Of a stretch of 64,000 bases of DNA, positions 8,333 to 17,462 are shown piece by piece. The stretch comes from Dryocola sp051307055. GTDB lineage: Bacteria; Pseudomonadota; Gammaproteobacteria; Enterobacterales; Enterobacteriaceae. Where the stretch lies: positions 2,542,001-2,606,000 of the forward strand of contig NZ_CP149994.1 in assembly GCF_051307055.1 (NCBI RefSeq), written 5' to 3'. The notes beneath the pieces are model-generated. The model searched no databases and was not told the DNA's origin. It saw only the letters and a list, made by a program, of their open reading frames with translations. A program made the position numbers and the translations under genes. Each line of letters opens with the position of its first letter. Position 1 is the first letter of the stretch.

Positions 8333-8980
8333 TCAGAACCCCAAACTGTCCAGCAAATCATCAACCTGGTCCTGGCTTGCCACCACGCCTGCGGCGGTAG
8401 CATCCATTTGCGGGCCGTTGAGCAGGCCTTCATTGACGCGTTTTGCGCGCGCGTCCGGCTCGGGCATATTTTCCAGCAGCACCATCAGCAGCTGGCGCTC
8501 AATCTCCTGGATAACGTCCATCATGCGCTTGATGACCTGACCGGTCAGATCCTGGAAATCCTGCGCCATCATAATTTCCAGCAGCTGCGCGTTGGTAAAG
8601 CTTGTGTGTTCCGGCACGCCCGAAAGGTAGTTACGGGTATCGGTCACCAGCTCTTTTGCATCGCTTAGCTCAATAGGATTTTCGAACCAGGCATCCCAGC
8701 GCCCGGTTAGCGCCTTCGCGCCGGACTCCAGTTTGTTCTGGTGCGGCTGAGAAAGCTCAACGCAGTTCAGCGCGCGTTCGGCGGCCTGCGCGGTCATCTG
8801 CACCACGTAGTCCAGGCGGTCGCGGGCGTCTGGAATCGCTTCCGCCGCTTCGGCAATCGCCTGATCCAGACCAAGCTCACGCAGGCTGTCGCGCAGCATG
8901 CGGGTCAGGCTGCCAATGCGCGCGATTATATCGGTTGGCGACTGATGTAACTCCATCGCCGGATTTGTCGATGAGTGCAT
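8333..8980 (-). CDS. cheZ: Chemotaxis phosphatase CheZ
   Basis: 215 residues from the ATG at 8980, chosen because GGAGGGG precedes it and E. coli CheZ starts at the same place relative to cheY. CheZ dephosphorylates CheY-P. The long helical hairpin carries the Q-D-F-Q-D-L-T-G-Q motif (about 140-150) whose Gln acts in catalysis, and the C-terminus V-V-A-S-Q-D-Q-V-D-D-L-L-D-S-L-G-F is the CheY-binding helix. Last gene of tar-tap-cheRBYZ, 10 bases after cheY. An imperfect GC-rich hairpin follows at about 8290-8330. Confidence 0.97.
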   Translation of the reverse strand: MHSSTNPAMELHQSPTDIIARIGSLTRMLRDSLRELGLDQAIAEAAEAIPDARDRLDYVVQMTAQAAERALNCVELSQPHQNKLESGAKALTGRWDAWFENPIELSDAKELVTDTRNYLSGVPEHTSFTNAQLLEIMMAQDFQDLTGQVIKRMMDVIQEIERQLLMVLLENMPEPDARAKRVNEGLLNGPQMDATAAGVVASQDQVDDLLDSLGF

Positions 8981-8990
8981 TTGCCCCTCC

Positions 8991-9380
8991 TTACATGCCA
9001 AGCTTTTCGAAGATCTTGTTCAGCTTCTCTTCCAGGGTCGCGGCGGTAAACGGCTTCACAACGTAACCGCTGGCCCCGGCCTGTGCTGCCGCGATGATGT
9101 TCTCTTTTTTCGCTTCCGCCGTGACCATCAGTACCGGCATGGCCGCCATGGTGCCATTTGCACGAATGGTTTTCAGCAGCTCAAGACCGTCCATGTTTGG
9201 CATGTTCCAGTCAGAGATAACAAAACCAAAACCGCCAGCCTGCAGCTTGTTCAGCGCATCCACGCCATCTTCCGCTTCTTCTACGTTGTTAAAACCCAGC
9301 TCTTTAAGCAGGTTACGTACGATGCGACGCATGGTAGAAAAATCGTCTACCACCAGAAACTTAAGCTCTTTGTCTGCCAT
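8991..9380 (-). CDS. cheY: Chemotaxis response regulator CheY
   Basis: 129 residues, a single receiver domain. Phosphorylation site Asp57 (S-D-W-N-M-P), acidic pocket Asp12/Asp13, Thr87 and Lys109 (V-V-K-P-F) are all in place. CheY-P made by CheA binds FliM at the motor and causes clockwise rotation. It lies 18 bases after cheB and 10 before cheZ. Confidence 0.98.
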   Translation of the reverse strand: MADKELKFLVVDDFSTMRRIVRNLLKELGFNNVEEAEDGVDALNKLQAGGFGFVISDWNMPNMDGLELLKTIRANGTMAAMPVLMVTAEAKKENIIAAAQAGASGYVVKPFTAATLEEKLNKIFEKLGM

Positions 9381-9398
9381 AAAATTCGGGCTCCTGTG

Positions 9399-10448
9399 TT
9401 AAATACGTATTGCCTGTCCGGCACTAATTTTCGCCAGCATCTGCTGGCTTACCTGGCTTAAATCGACCACTTCGCTGACGCCACCGCTATTGATGGCCTC
9501 ACGCGGCATGCCGAACACCACACAACTTGCTTCGTTCTGGGCCAGAGTCCAGGCTCCGGCCTGGTGCATCGCCAGCATGCCGGCGGCACCGTCATTACCC
9601 ATTCCGGTGAGGATCACCCCCACGGCATTACGGCCGGCAAATTTCGCCACCGAATGGAACAGCACATCCACGGCCGGGCGATGCCGGTTCACGGGCGGGC
9701 CGTCGTGTAATTTGATTTGATAGTTTGCGCCGCTGCGCGACAGCTCCATGTGCTTATCACCGGGCGCAATATAGGCGTGTCCGGGCAATACGCGTTCGCC
9801 GTCTTCTGCTTCTTTCACCGCAATCTGGCACAGCTTGTTCAGACGCTCGGCAAAAGAGCGGGTAAAACCGGGCGGCATATGCTGAGTAATCAACACCGCC
9901 GGGCTTGAAAGCGGCAGCGGTTGCAGCACATGACGGATAGCTTCCGTCCCTCCGGTGGAAGCGCCGATAGCAATCAGCTTTTCGGAACTCAGCAACGGGC
10001 CGGCCTTAAGCTGCGCGGGAGCTGCCGTTGGCGCGCGCGCTGCCAGCTTCGCTTTCGCCGCGGTACGAACTTTTTCGGCGATGGTTTCGCTGTAGGCGAG
10101 CATGCCTTCACGAATGCCCAGCTGCGGCTTGGTGACGAAATCGATCGCCCCCAGTTCGAGCGCGCGCAGCGTCACCTCCGAACCTTTCCCCGTCAGCGAC
10201 GACACCATGACCACCGGCATCGGACGCAGGCGCATCAGCTTTTCCAGAAAGTCGAGGCCGTCCATGCGCGGCATTTCCACATCCAGCGTCAGGACGTCCG
10301 GGTTAAACTTTTTAATCAGATCGCGGGCAACCAGCGGATCTGGCGCCGTGGCAACCATTTCCATGTCGCTGTGGCTGTTAATAATTTCTGTCATGATCTG
10401 GCGCATCAGGGCGGAATCATCAACGGACAGCACTCTTATTTTTGTCAT
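9399..10448 (-). CDS. cheB: Chemoreceptor glutamate methylesterase/deamidase CheB
   Basis: 349 residues, the E. coli length. The N-terminal receiver domain has phospho-acceptor Asp56. The C-terminal esterase has the Ser in G-A-S-T-G-G, the His in Q-H-M-P-P and the Asp in G-M-G-N-D-G. CheA phosphorylates it to activate removal of methyl groups from receptors during adaptation. The first 4 bases overlap the end of cheR (ATGA). CheB docks on the N-W-E-T-F tail that Tar in this window carries. Confidence 0.98.
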   Translation of the reverse strand: MTKIRVLSVDDSALMRQIMTEIINSHSDMEMVATAPDPLVARDLIKKFNPDVLTLDVEMPRMDGLDFLEKLMRLRPMPVVMVSSLTGKGSEVTLRALELGAIDFVTKPQLGIREGMLAYSETIAEKVRTAAKAKLAARAPTAAPAQLKAGPLLSSEKLIAIGASTGGTEAIRHVLQPLPLSSPAVLITQHMPPGFTRSFAERLNKLCQIAVKEAEDGERVLPGHAYIAPGDKHMELSRSGANYQIKLHDGPPVNRHRPAVDVLFHSVAKFAGRNAVGVILTGMGNDGAAGMLAMHQAGAWTLAQNEASCVVFGMPREAINSGGVSEVVDLSQVSQQMLAKISAGQAIRI

Positions 10449-11311
10449 GATCTTTCCTTACTCAGACCGTAGACCGTCTGACCACGCAGCCAGAACTCAC
10501 GACTGAGATTACTGAAATTCTCTGAATGCCCGGCAAACAATAAGCCGCCTGGTTTTAACAGGGGGACAAAGCGGCTTAAAATGTCTTGTTGTGTTGTTTT
10601 GTCGAAATAAATCATGACATTGCGACAAAAAATAGCGTCAAAAGGTCCCGCAATCGACGCCTGCTTATCCAGCAGGTTAACCGTCCCAAATTCAACGTGG
10701 CAAGCCAGGTCGCTTCTGACCCGCACCAGCCCGTCATGCGGGCCGGTTCCACGCATGAAATAGCGCTGCATCTGCTGGGGAGAGAGCGTTTTAAGCTCTT
10801 CCTGGCGATAAACTCCGCTTTGCGCCTTTTCCAGCACCTGGGTGTCGATGTCGCTGGCAAACACCTTCCAGCGGCCCGGCGCCATGCCCAACGCATCAGC
10901 GAGCGTGATAGCGATGGAGTACGGCTCTTCCCCTGTGGAGGCCGCGGCGCTCCAGACGCGATACTCGCCGTTGCGCTTACGGGCATGATCGGCGAGCACC
11001 GGGAAGTGGTGACCTTCGCGGAAAAACGCCGTCAGGTTAGTGGTCAGCGAGTTGATAAACGCCTGCCACTCCGCGCTGTTGGCGTTCGACTCCAGCATGC
11101 CCAGATAGCGCCCGAAATCATCAAGCCCTAAGGTACGCAGGCGGCGGACCAGGCGGTTGTACACCATGTCCCGCTTGTGGTCCGCCAGCACAATCCCTGC
11201 GCGTTGGTATATCAATTGACATATCCGACGAAAATGCGTGTCGGACAGCGGTAGACGCTGTGTCATCTGTAACATTAATGACGTTTGTCCCAAGGACTGC
11301 GGTGATGTCAT
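10445..11311 (-). CDS. cheR: Chemoreceptor glutamate methyltransferase CheR
   Basis: 288 residues (E. coli 286). The N-terminal helical domain binds the receptor methylation helix; the Rossmann domain with S-T-G-E-E-P-Y-S binds S-adenosylmethionine. It methylates Glu side chains on MCP signalling helices. Located 19 bases after tap, overlapping cheB by 4 bases. Confidence 0.98.
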   Translation of the reverse strand: MTSPQSLGQTSLMLQMTQRLPLSDTHFRRICQLIYQRAGIVLADHKRDMVYNRLVRRLRTLGLDDFGRYLGMLESNANSAEWQAFINSLTTNLTAFFREGHHFPVLADHARKRNGEYRVWSAAASTGEEPYSIAITLADALGMAPGRWKVFASDIDTQVLEKAQSGVYRQEELKTLSPQQMQRYFMRGTGPHDGLVRVRSDLACHVEFGTVNLLDKQASIAGPFDAIFCRNVMIYFDKTTQQDILSRFVPLLKPGGLLFAGHSENFSNLSREFWLRGQTVYGLSKERS

Positions 11312-11330
11312 AGCGCCTTCTCAGTCACAA

Positions 11331-12935
11331 TCAAGGGGTGGCCAGCACCCCGGAGGTTTCGATTTCCCCGGTTTCGCGTCGATCGTCAACGCTTGCCAGA
11401 TTAAACACAGAGACTACGCCGGTTAAATGTTCAGCCTGGTTGGCCAGGGCATCGGTTGCGGCTGCCGCTTCTTCTACTAAGGCGGCGTTTTGCTGCGTAA
11501 CCTGATCCATCTGGCTTACTGCCTGAGCCACCTGCTCAATTCCCCGGCGTTGCTCATCCGACGCCGAAGCAATTTCTCCCATGATGTCGTTCACCTGCGT
11601 TACGGAACGCACGATTTCAGCCATCGTGGTCGCTGAGGTATCCACCAACTGCGAGCCCTGTTGCACGCGGTTAATCGACTCTTCAATCAGTACTTTAATC
11701 TCTTTCGCCGCCTGAGCGCTGCGGCTTGCCAGGTTACGTACTTCGCCCGCCACCACCGCGAATCCGCGGCCCTGTTCGCCAGCGCGAGCGGCCTCAACGG
11801 CGGCGTTCAGCGCGAGAATATTGGTCTGGAAGGCGATCCCGTCGATGACGCTGGTGATGTCGCCAATCTTTTGCGAGCTGCCGGCAATATCGTGCATGGT
11901 GCGGGCCACGTTTGCGGCCTGCTGGCCGCCCTGCTTCGCGGTATCCGCGGCGCTGCGGGAAAGCTGCGCGGCCTGGCGAGCGTTATCGGCGTTCTGGCCG
12001 ACGGTCGCCGTCAGTTGCTCCATGCTGGCGGCGGTTTGTGCAAGGGAAGCCGCCTGCTCTTCGGTACGCGCGGAAAGATCGTTATTGCCAGCGGCGATTT
12101 CAGCGATGCCGGTATGCATAGCGCTGCTGCCCTGGCGTACTTCCGTTACCGTCTCTTTGAGCGAGTCCTGCATATTCTTCAGGCTGCGGAAAATCTCGGA
12201 GATTTCGTTACGCCCGAAGACCGCAATCGGCTTCGCCAGATCGCCTGCTGCAATGCGGTCAAAGTGGTTACGCACAATCGCCAGCGGCTGCACGATCATC
12301 TTGCGCGACCAGGCGATCGAGCCCAGCAGCATCACGATGGCGATCGCCACCATGCTGATGAAAATTACCGCGGAGATATGGTAATTTTTCTCGCTTTCGC
12401 CGCTTGCCGCCGCCACGATATCGTTGATGCTTTGCTGCCAGGCATTAAAGTTAGCGTCAAAAATTCCCTGCGATTTCTGCACCGGCGCGCTCAGGAAATC
12501 CGATAGCTGGTTGCTCTCAAGCCAGGTGGCCTGATGCTGCAGGTCGTCGCGATAGCTGGCGTAACTTTGCTTAGTTGACGCCAGCATTTCCCCACTCTCT
12601 TTGCTGGTCGTCGGGATCTCAAGGAACTGGTTAAACAGCATATCTGCCTGTTTCAGGCTGCCGCGCGCGCTCGCCATCAGACGCTTAATGTCCTCCGGCG
12701 GATAGCTGAGCGCCGTAAGCGTACCGGCACGGTTTAAGGCGGTGCTGGCCTGCAGCAGGGCTGAACGGCTTTGGGTTAACGTATCGCGCTGGTGATTACT
12801 CGCCTCGACCATTTTCAGGTTCTGGAAATCGTCACGAAAAGCCCAGAAGGACAAACCATTACTACCAATCTGCAGCAGGCCGCAGAGAATCAATATCAGG
12901 AACAGGCTGGTCGAAATTCGGATACGGTTTAACAT
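11331..12935 (-). CDS. tap: Methyl-accepting chemotaxis protein Tap (dipeptide/pyrimidine receptor type)
   Basis: 534 residues from the ATG at 12935; a TTG one codon earlier is also in frame. The N-terminus (helix 1 followed by G-S-N-G-x-S-F-W-A-F-R-D-D) and the Q-A-T-W-L-E-S-N-Q-L-S-D-F-L block in the periplasmic four-helix bundle match E. coli Tap rather than Tar or Tsr. Then come a second membrane helix (~190-212), HAMP and the signalling hairpin with the invariant E-A-A-R-A-G-E-Q-G-R-G-F-A-V-V-A tip. There is no C-terminal N-W-E-T-F, as expected for Tap, so it depends on Tar-type receptors for CheR/CheB tethering. In E. coli Tap works with dipeptide-binding protein DppA and also senses pyrimidines. 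Confidence 0.93.
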   Translation of the reverse strand: MLNRIRISTSLFLILILCGLLQIGSNGLSFWAFRDDFQNLKMVEASNHQRDTLTQSRSALLQASTALNRAGTLTALSYPPEDIKRLMASARGSLKQADMLFNQFLEIPTTSKESGEMLASTKQSYASYRDDLQHQATWLESNQLSDFLSAPVQKSQGIFDANFNAWQQSINDIVAAASGESEKNYHISAVIFISMVAIAIVMLLGSIAWSRKMIVQPLAIVRNHFDRIAAGDLAKPIAVFGRNEISEIFRSLKNMQDSLKETVTEVRQGSSAMHTGIAEIAAGNNDLSARTEEQAASLAQTAASMEQLTATVGQNADNARQAAQLSRSAADTAKQGGQQAANVARTMHDIAGSSQKIGDITSVIDGIAFQTNILALNAAVEAARAGEQGRGFAVVAGEVRNLASRSAQAAKEIKVLIEESINRVQQGSQLVDTSATTMAEIVRSVTQVNDIMGEIASASDEQRRGIEQVAQAVSQMDQVTQQNAALVEEAAAATDALANQAEHLTGVVSVFNLASVDDRRETGEIETSGVLATP

Positions 12936-12992
12936 CAAAGCTTCCCTCGGCCGGCACGTCTGCCGGCGTTTATGTGTGGTCAGAAAGGGTGA

Positions 12993-14663
12993 TTAGAATG
13001 TTTCCCAGTTATCATCCCCGCCGGCGGTTGCCGGTTTACGCGGAGATAAGGTCACAGCGCTGGCTGTCGCGATAACAGGCGGTGCGGTAATGCGTTGCGG
13101 CGCGCCTTCACTTTGCAGACGGAAAGCCGCAACGGACTGGGTCAGCAGGCTGGCCTGCTCTTCGAGCGCCGCCGCCGCGGAAGCGGATTCCTCAACCAAC
13201 GAGGCGTTCTGCTGGGTCACCCGGTCCATCTCTGAAACCGCAAGCGCAACCTGGTCAATGCCGCGGCTTTGCTCGTCGGAAGCAGATGCGATTTCGCCCA
13301 TGATGTCGGTCACGCGGGTCACGGCGCTGACGATATCGCTCATGGTTTCCCCGGCGCTTTCCACCAGCACGGAACCGGTGTCTACGCGGGAAACGGAATC
13401 TTCAATCAGGGATTTGATTTCTTTGGCGGCCTGCGCGCTGCGGCTTGCCAGGTTACGCACTTCGCCTGCCACTACTGCAAATCCGCGCCCCTGCTCTCCG
13501 GCGCGCGCGGCTTCCACCGCGGCGTTAAGGGCAAGGATGTTCGTCTGGAAGGCGATGCCGTCGATAACGCTGGTGATATCGGCGATCTTTTTCGAAGAGC
13601 CGGCGATTTCATGCATGGTTTTCACCACGCCATCGACAACTTTTCCACCGCGCGAAGCCGTTTCGGAGGCGCTTAACGCCAGCTGCGAAGCCTGACGGGC
13701 ATTATCCGCATTCTGTTTCACGGTGGCGGTAAGCTGCTCCATGCTGGCGGCGGTCTCTTCAAGCGAGGCGGCCTGCTGCTCGGTACGTGAGGATAAATCG
13801 TTGTTGCCCGCCGCAATTTCAGTCGCGCCGCTGTAAATCGCGTCGGAACCTTCACGCACGCTGCCCACGGTAATAATCAGCTCCCGCTGCATATGCTGGA
13901 CGCTGGCCGTGAGCTCGCTCATTTCATTACGTCCCTGCACAACGATATTTTCCGTCAGGTTGCCGTTGGCGATTTCACGGATATGGCCGATGACGATGGC
14001 TAAAGGCTTCAGGAGAATATTACGTATGCCGAACCATACCAGCACGATTACCGCGGCAAGGGCTAAAGCAAGGCCCCCGATCTGCCATTTGGCAAAGCCG
14101 TAATCTTCATTGCTGGTCAGGTAAGTCTGTTCATAAATGCGGTCGTTAAGCGCAAGGTACTGCAGGAAGCCTTTCTCAAGCGCGTTTTGCATGCCCTGGG
14201 TAGGCTGGGCGAAATAAGCATCCAGGTTGCCCTTTTCCAGGAAGCCGATAAGCTCGCTCAGCGCCCGATGATAATTTTGATAATCATCATCAATGCCTTT
14301 TACCACCGCTTCCATTTCCGCAGAGACGGGCGGCACCTGCCTGAAGGCGGCGTAGTGCTTGCCCGATTCCGCAAGCGTCGCTTTGGCGCTGTTGAGCAAA
14401 TCAGCTTTAGCCGCGCTCTGGCCGTTGCTGGCGTCCAGCAGCGAACGGGCTGACGAACGGCTGAGGTTAATACGGGTTTGCAGCATTAAGTCCCAGGCGT
14501 AATGCAGCTCGGATTGTTGAACGCGTAACTCTCGGGTAACGCTGGAGTTATCGTTATTATCTTTTAATGCGCTAAAAAACATTCCGCCTGACATGAGCTG
14601 CAGCAGCGAAAACACTACCAGCACCATCATCAGCATGGTGACCACGCGAATACGGTTCAACAT
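12993..14663 (-). CDS. tar: Methyl-accepting chemotaxis protein Tar (aspartate receptor type)
   Basis: 556 residues from the ATG at 14663; in-frame codons upstream are discarded because they would run through the promoter. The start M-L-N-R-I-R-V-V and the ligand helix with Arg64, Arg69 and Arg73, plus Y-F-A-Q-P-T-Q-G-M in helix 4, are the aspartate-binding residues of E. coli Tar, so aspartate sensing is expected. HAMP and the full signalling hairpin follow. The C-terminus is N-W-E-T-F, the pentapeptide that tethers CheR and CheB. A sigma-28 promoter lies 32 bases upstream, starting the tar-tap-cheRBYZ operon. Confidence 0.95.
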   Translation of the reverse strand: MLNRIRVVTMLMMVLVVFSLLQLMSGGMFFSALKDNNDNSSVTRELRVQQSELHYAWDLMLQTRINLSRSSARSLLDASNGQSAAKADLLNSAKATLAESGKHYAAFRQVPPVSAEMEAVVKGIDDDYQNYHRALSELIGFLEKGNLDAYFAQPTQGMQNALEKGFLQYLALNDRIYEQTYLTSNEDYGFAKWQIGGLALALAAVIVLVWFGIRNILLKPLAIVIGHIREIANGNLTENIVVQGRNEMSELTASVQHMQRELIITVGSVREGSDAIYSGATEIAAGNNDLSSRTEQQAASLEETAASMEQLTATVKQNADNARQASQLALSASETASRGGKVVDGVVKTMHEIAGSSKKIADITSVIDGIAFQTNILALNAAVEAARAGEQGRGFAVVAGEVRNLASRSAQAAKEIKSLIEDSVSRVDTGSVLVESAGETMSDIVSAVTRVTDIMGEIASASDEQSRGIDQVALAVSEMDRVTQQNASLVEESASAAAALEEQASLLTQSVAAFRLQSEGAPQRITAPPVIATASAVTLSPRKPATAGGDDNWETF

Positions 14664-14694
14664 ATAACACCCTATGAATGACTTGTTATCGATG

Positions 14695-14721
14695 TTATCG
14701 GCATCCGCCTGGGGAACTTTA
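14695..14721 (-). promoter_or_regulatory. Sigma-28 (FliA) promoter for tar operon
   Basis: On the minus strand TAAAGTTC (14721-14714), 11 bases, GCCGATAA (14702-14695). The -10 is a perfect match to the FliA consensus, the -35 matches 7 of 8, and spacing is exact. The tar ATG is 32 bases downstream of the -10. Confidence 0.9.
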
Positions 14722-14793
14722 CGTGAAATTAGGATGAGTCTGATGCAGCGGCGATTTAATAATGCTATGGACAGCGCCCCTTTTTCGGGCATA

Positions 14794-14835
14794 CGTCGTC
14801 ACGCCGTTAACGTGCCGGATAACGGCGTGACGACG
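14794..14835. repeat. Perfect 16-base inverted repeat between cheW and tar
   Basis: Arms 14794-14809 and 14820-14835 (CGTCGTCACGCCGTTA and its exact complement) around a 10-base loop. There is no T-run after it on either strand, so it is not a classic terminator. It could form a stable RNA hairpin that limits read-through or decay between the cheW and tar messages. Confidence 0.8.
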
Positions 14836-14877
14836 GCGGCTGAAGAAAAGATCGGGGCTTGATTTGCGGCAGGATAA

Positions 14878-14907
14878 GCGGTGGATAAGCGAAGCGTCAT
14901 CCACCGC
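14878..14907. repeat. REP-like palindromic element after cheW
   Basis: Arms GCGGTGGAT and ATCCACCGC around AAGCGAAGCGTC. It shares the GGCGGTGGATGACGC...GCTTATCCACCGC layout with the elements at 26600-26689 and 36925-36951, in the style of enterobacterial REP sequences. Confidence 0.65.
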
Positions 14908-14918
14908 CAGAATGAAAC

Positions 14919-15422
14919 TTAAGCTACGCGGCTGGTCGCCACGTCAACCAGCGCCATCTCTTCGCTGTTCAGCAGCTTTTCGATATTCACCAGAATCAGC
15001 ATGCGCTCACCGAGCGCGCCAAGGCCGGTCAGGTATTCGGTAGAGAGCGTGACGGCAAACTCTGGCGCCGGGCGGATCTGCTCGGCGGTCAGCGACAGCA
15101 CGTCGGACACGCCGTCCACCACGATGCCTACCACGCGCTGGCCCAGGTTCAGGACGATAACCACGGTGTTTTCGTTGTACTCAACGTCGCTCTGATCGAA
15201 CTTCACGCGCAGATCGAGGATCGGCACAATCACACCGCGCAGGTTGGTTACGCCTTTGATGAATGCTGGCGTATTAGCGATACGGGTGACCTGGTCGTAG
15301 CCGCGAATTTCCTGCACCTTCAGGATGTCGATGCCGTACTCTTCATCGCCGAGCGTAAACACCAGGAACTCCTGGCCTGATGGCTCCCCGGTCAATTTTG
15401 TCACATTGGTTAATCCGTTCAT
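14919..15422 (-). CDS. cheW: Chemotaxis coupling protein CheW
   Basis: 167 residues, exact E. coli length; two SH3-like subdomains. It links receptor tips to CheA. R-G-V-I-V-P-I-L-D-L-R and the V-V-D-G-V-S-D-V block are the family core. It starts 20 bases after cheA and is the last gene of motAB-cheAW; the palindromes after it separate it from tar. Confidence 0.98.
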   Translation of the reverse strand: MNGLTNVTKLTGEPSGQEFLVFTLGDEEYGIDILKVQEIRGYDQVTRIANTPAFIKGVTNLRGVIVPILDLRVKFDQSDVEYNENTVVIVLNLGQRVVGIVVDGVSDVLSLTAEQIRPAPEFAVTLSTEYLTGLGALGERMLILVNIEKLLNSEEMALVDVATSRVA

Positions 15423-15442
15423 TTGGGTACCTATTTTACTCT

Positions 15443-17458
15443 TCAGGAAAGGGCGGCAGTGCCGGCCAGACGTTGTTCACGGTTTAAGGTTTGCAGCGCG
15501 GAAACATCAACGATCAGCGCAACGCTGCCGTCGCCAAGAATGGTGGCGGCAGAAATTCCCGGGACTTTGCGATAGTTGCTTTCGAGGTTTTTCACCACCA
15601 CCTGATGCTGGCCAATCAGCTGATCGACCAGCAGCGCATAGCGACGGCCCGCGCTTTGCAGAATAACGACGATGCCCTGAGTCGCCTCGGTTTTCGCCCC
15701 TTCCACATCAAAGAGTTTCCACAGCTCGACCAGCGGCAGATATTCACCGCGCACTTCAAGCACGCGCTCGCCGCCCGCCAGCGGATGCAGATCGTCATCC
15801 TTCGGCTGCAGCGACTCCATTACCGCATTCAGCGGCAGAATGAAGACTTCATCGGCGACCTTAACGGACATGCCGTCAAGGATGGCAAGCGTCAGCGGCA
15901 GCATAATGCGGATGGTGGCGCCGGCGCCGGCTTTAGACTGGATCTCAACGTGGCCGCCCATCTCCTGGATGTTTCGTTTCACCACGTCCATGCCCACGCC
16001 GCGGCCTGAGACGTCGGTCACCTGCTCGGCGGTAGAGAAGCCCGGGGCGAAGATCAGCATGCCGACTTCATCGTCGGACATGTTTTCGTTCACCGCCATG
16101 CCCTGGGAAAGCGCTTTGGCAAGGATGCGCTCGCGGTTAAGACCGGCGCCGTCGTCGGTCACTTCGATGCAGATGTTGCCGCCCTGGTGTTCTGCGGATA
16201 GCGTCAGATTACCCACTTCGGACTTACCGGCAGCGCGGCGTTTATCCGGCGACTCAATGCCGTGGTCGAGGCTGTTACGCACCAGGTGCGTTAACGGGTC
16301 GATAATACGTTCAATCAGGCTCTTATCGAGTTCAGTTGAGCTGCCCAGCAGGGTCAGTTCTACCTGCTTATTAAGCTTGCCGGCCAGATCGCGCACCAGC
16401 CGCGGGAAGCGGCTGAAGACGTATTCCATCGGCATCATACGAATCGACATCACCGACTCCTGCAGGTCGCGCGCGTTACGCTGCAGCTGTCCCATGCTGG
16501 TGATCAGTTCGCCATGGTTAACCGGGTCCAGCTCGTTGGAGCGCTGGGCCAGCATCGACTGGGTGATCACCAGCTCGCCCACCAGGTTGATCAACTGGTC
16601 GACTTTTTCCACCGCCACGCGGATGCTGGTTGATTCCGCTACGCGCGGCGCAGGTTTTTCTGCGCGGGCGACAGGTTTTGCCGCAGGCGTTGCCACTTCC
16701 GCCACCGCGGCAGGCGTTGCCGCAACCTCAACCGGTGCCTTTTCTTCTGCCGCTTCCACTACGGTGGCGCTCGCCGCCAGCGGCAGGAATTCGATCTGCT
16801 CAGGTTCGATGACAAAACAGAGCACGGCGGTAATGTCATCAGCGCTGACGCTTGTTTCAAGCGTTGCGGCCACCGAGCTTGCATTTTTTTCAATGTCGCT
16901 AAGCGTGCCGAGGTTTGCCAGCTCTTCGAGCAGCAGATCGCGTTCGCTCTCTTTCAGCCCGCTGATAGCAACGCGCAGTTTGCCCTCGTTTGCGGCGGCC
17001 CCGGCTTTGGACGGCGCCTCCTTTTCAACGACGGTCAGTTTAGCTGGCGCGGCTGCCGCTTCACCTTTGGCTTCAAGCGCCAGCTGGCGCAGCGCTTTAC
17101 AGATATAGTCGAAGCTCTGGGCATCAGGCTCCGTTGAGCTTTTATAGGCATCCAGCTGCTCTTGCATAATATCTTTGGTTTCCAAAAACAGGTTGATAAT
17201 GTCGGTATTGAGCTGCATTTCACCGCGCCGGGCCTCGTCAAGCAGGTTCTCCATTAAATGGGTGGTCTCCTGCAGCACGGAAAAGCCAAACGTACCGGCA
17301 CCTCCTTTTATCGAGTGGGCCGCGCGGAATATGGCGTTAAGCTGCTCTGAATCTGGCGCCTCGGGAACCAGGTCCAGCAGATGCTGTTCCATATCGGCCA
17401 GTAGCTCGTCGGCCTCGTCAAAAAACGTCTGGTAAAAATCGCTGATATCCATGCTCAC
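15443..17458 (-). CDS. cheA: Chemotaxis histidine kinase CheA
   Basis: 671 residues (E. coli 654; the extra length is in the Ala/Pro/Val-rich linker around 230-275). P1 phosphotransfer domain with His48 in A-A-H-S-I-K-G-G, P2 CheY/CheB-binding domain (~160-228), P3 dimerisation helices, P4 kinase with N-S-L-D-H-G, D-D-G-A-G-L-N and G-R-G-V-G-M-D-V, and P5 CheW-like domain to the end. Met98 (I-M-Q-E-Q-L) is at the position of the internal start that gives the short CheA form in E. coli. It lies 4 bases after motB. Confidence 0.98.
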   Translation of the reverse strand: MSMDISDFYQTFFDEADELLADMEQHLLDLVPEAPDSEQLNAIFRAAHSIKGGAGTFGFSVLQETTHLMENLLDEARRGEMQLNTDIINLFLETKDIMQEQLDAYKSSTEPDAQSFDYICKALRQLALEAKGEAAAAPAKLTVVEKEAPSKAGAAANEGKLRVAISGLKESERDLLLEELANLGTLSDIEKNASSVAATLETSVSADDITAVLCFVIEPEQIEFLPLAASATVVEAAEEKAPVEVAATPAAVAEVATPAAKPVARAEKPAPRVAESTSIRVAVEKVDQLINLVGELVITQSMLAQRSNELDPVNHGELITSMGQLQRNARDLQESVMSIRMMPMEYVFSRFPRLVRDLAGKLNKQVELTLLGSSTELDKSLIERIIDPLTHLVRNSLDHGIESPDKRRAAGKSEVGNLTLSAEHQGGNICIEVTDDGAGLNRERILAKALSQGMAVNENMSDDEVGMLIFAPGFSTAEQVTDVSGRGVGMDVVKRNIQEMGGHVEIQSKAGAGATIRIMLPLTLAILDGMSVKVADEVFILPLNAVMESLQPKDDDLHPLAGGERVLEVRGEYLPLVELWKLFDVEGAKTEATQGIVVILQSAGRRYALLVDQLIGQHQVVVKNLESNYRKVPGISAATILGDGSVALIVDVSALQTLNREQRLAGTAALS

Positions 17459-17462
17459 GCTA

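Noticed and set aside
15840..17108. 422-codon frame on the plus strand opposite cheA
   Set aside because: Its Ser/Arg-rich, low-complexity product is typical of the complement of a GC-rich gene, and cheA is clearly real on the other strand.
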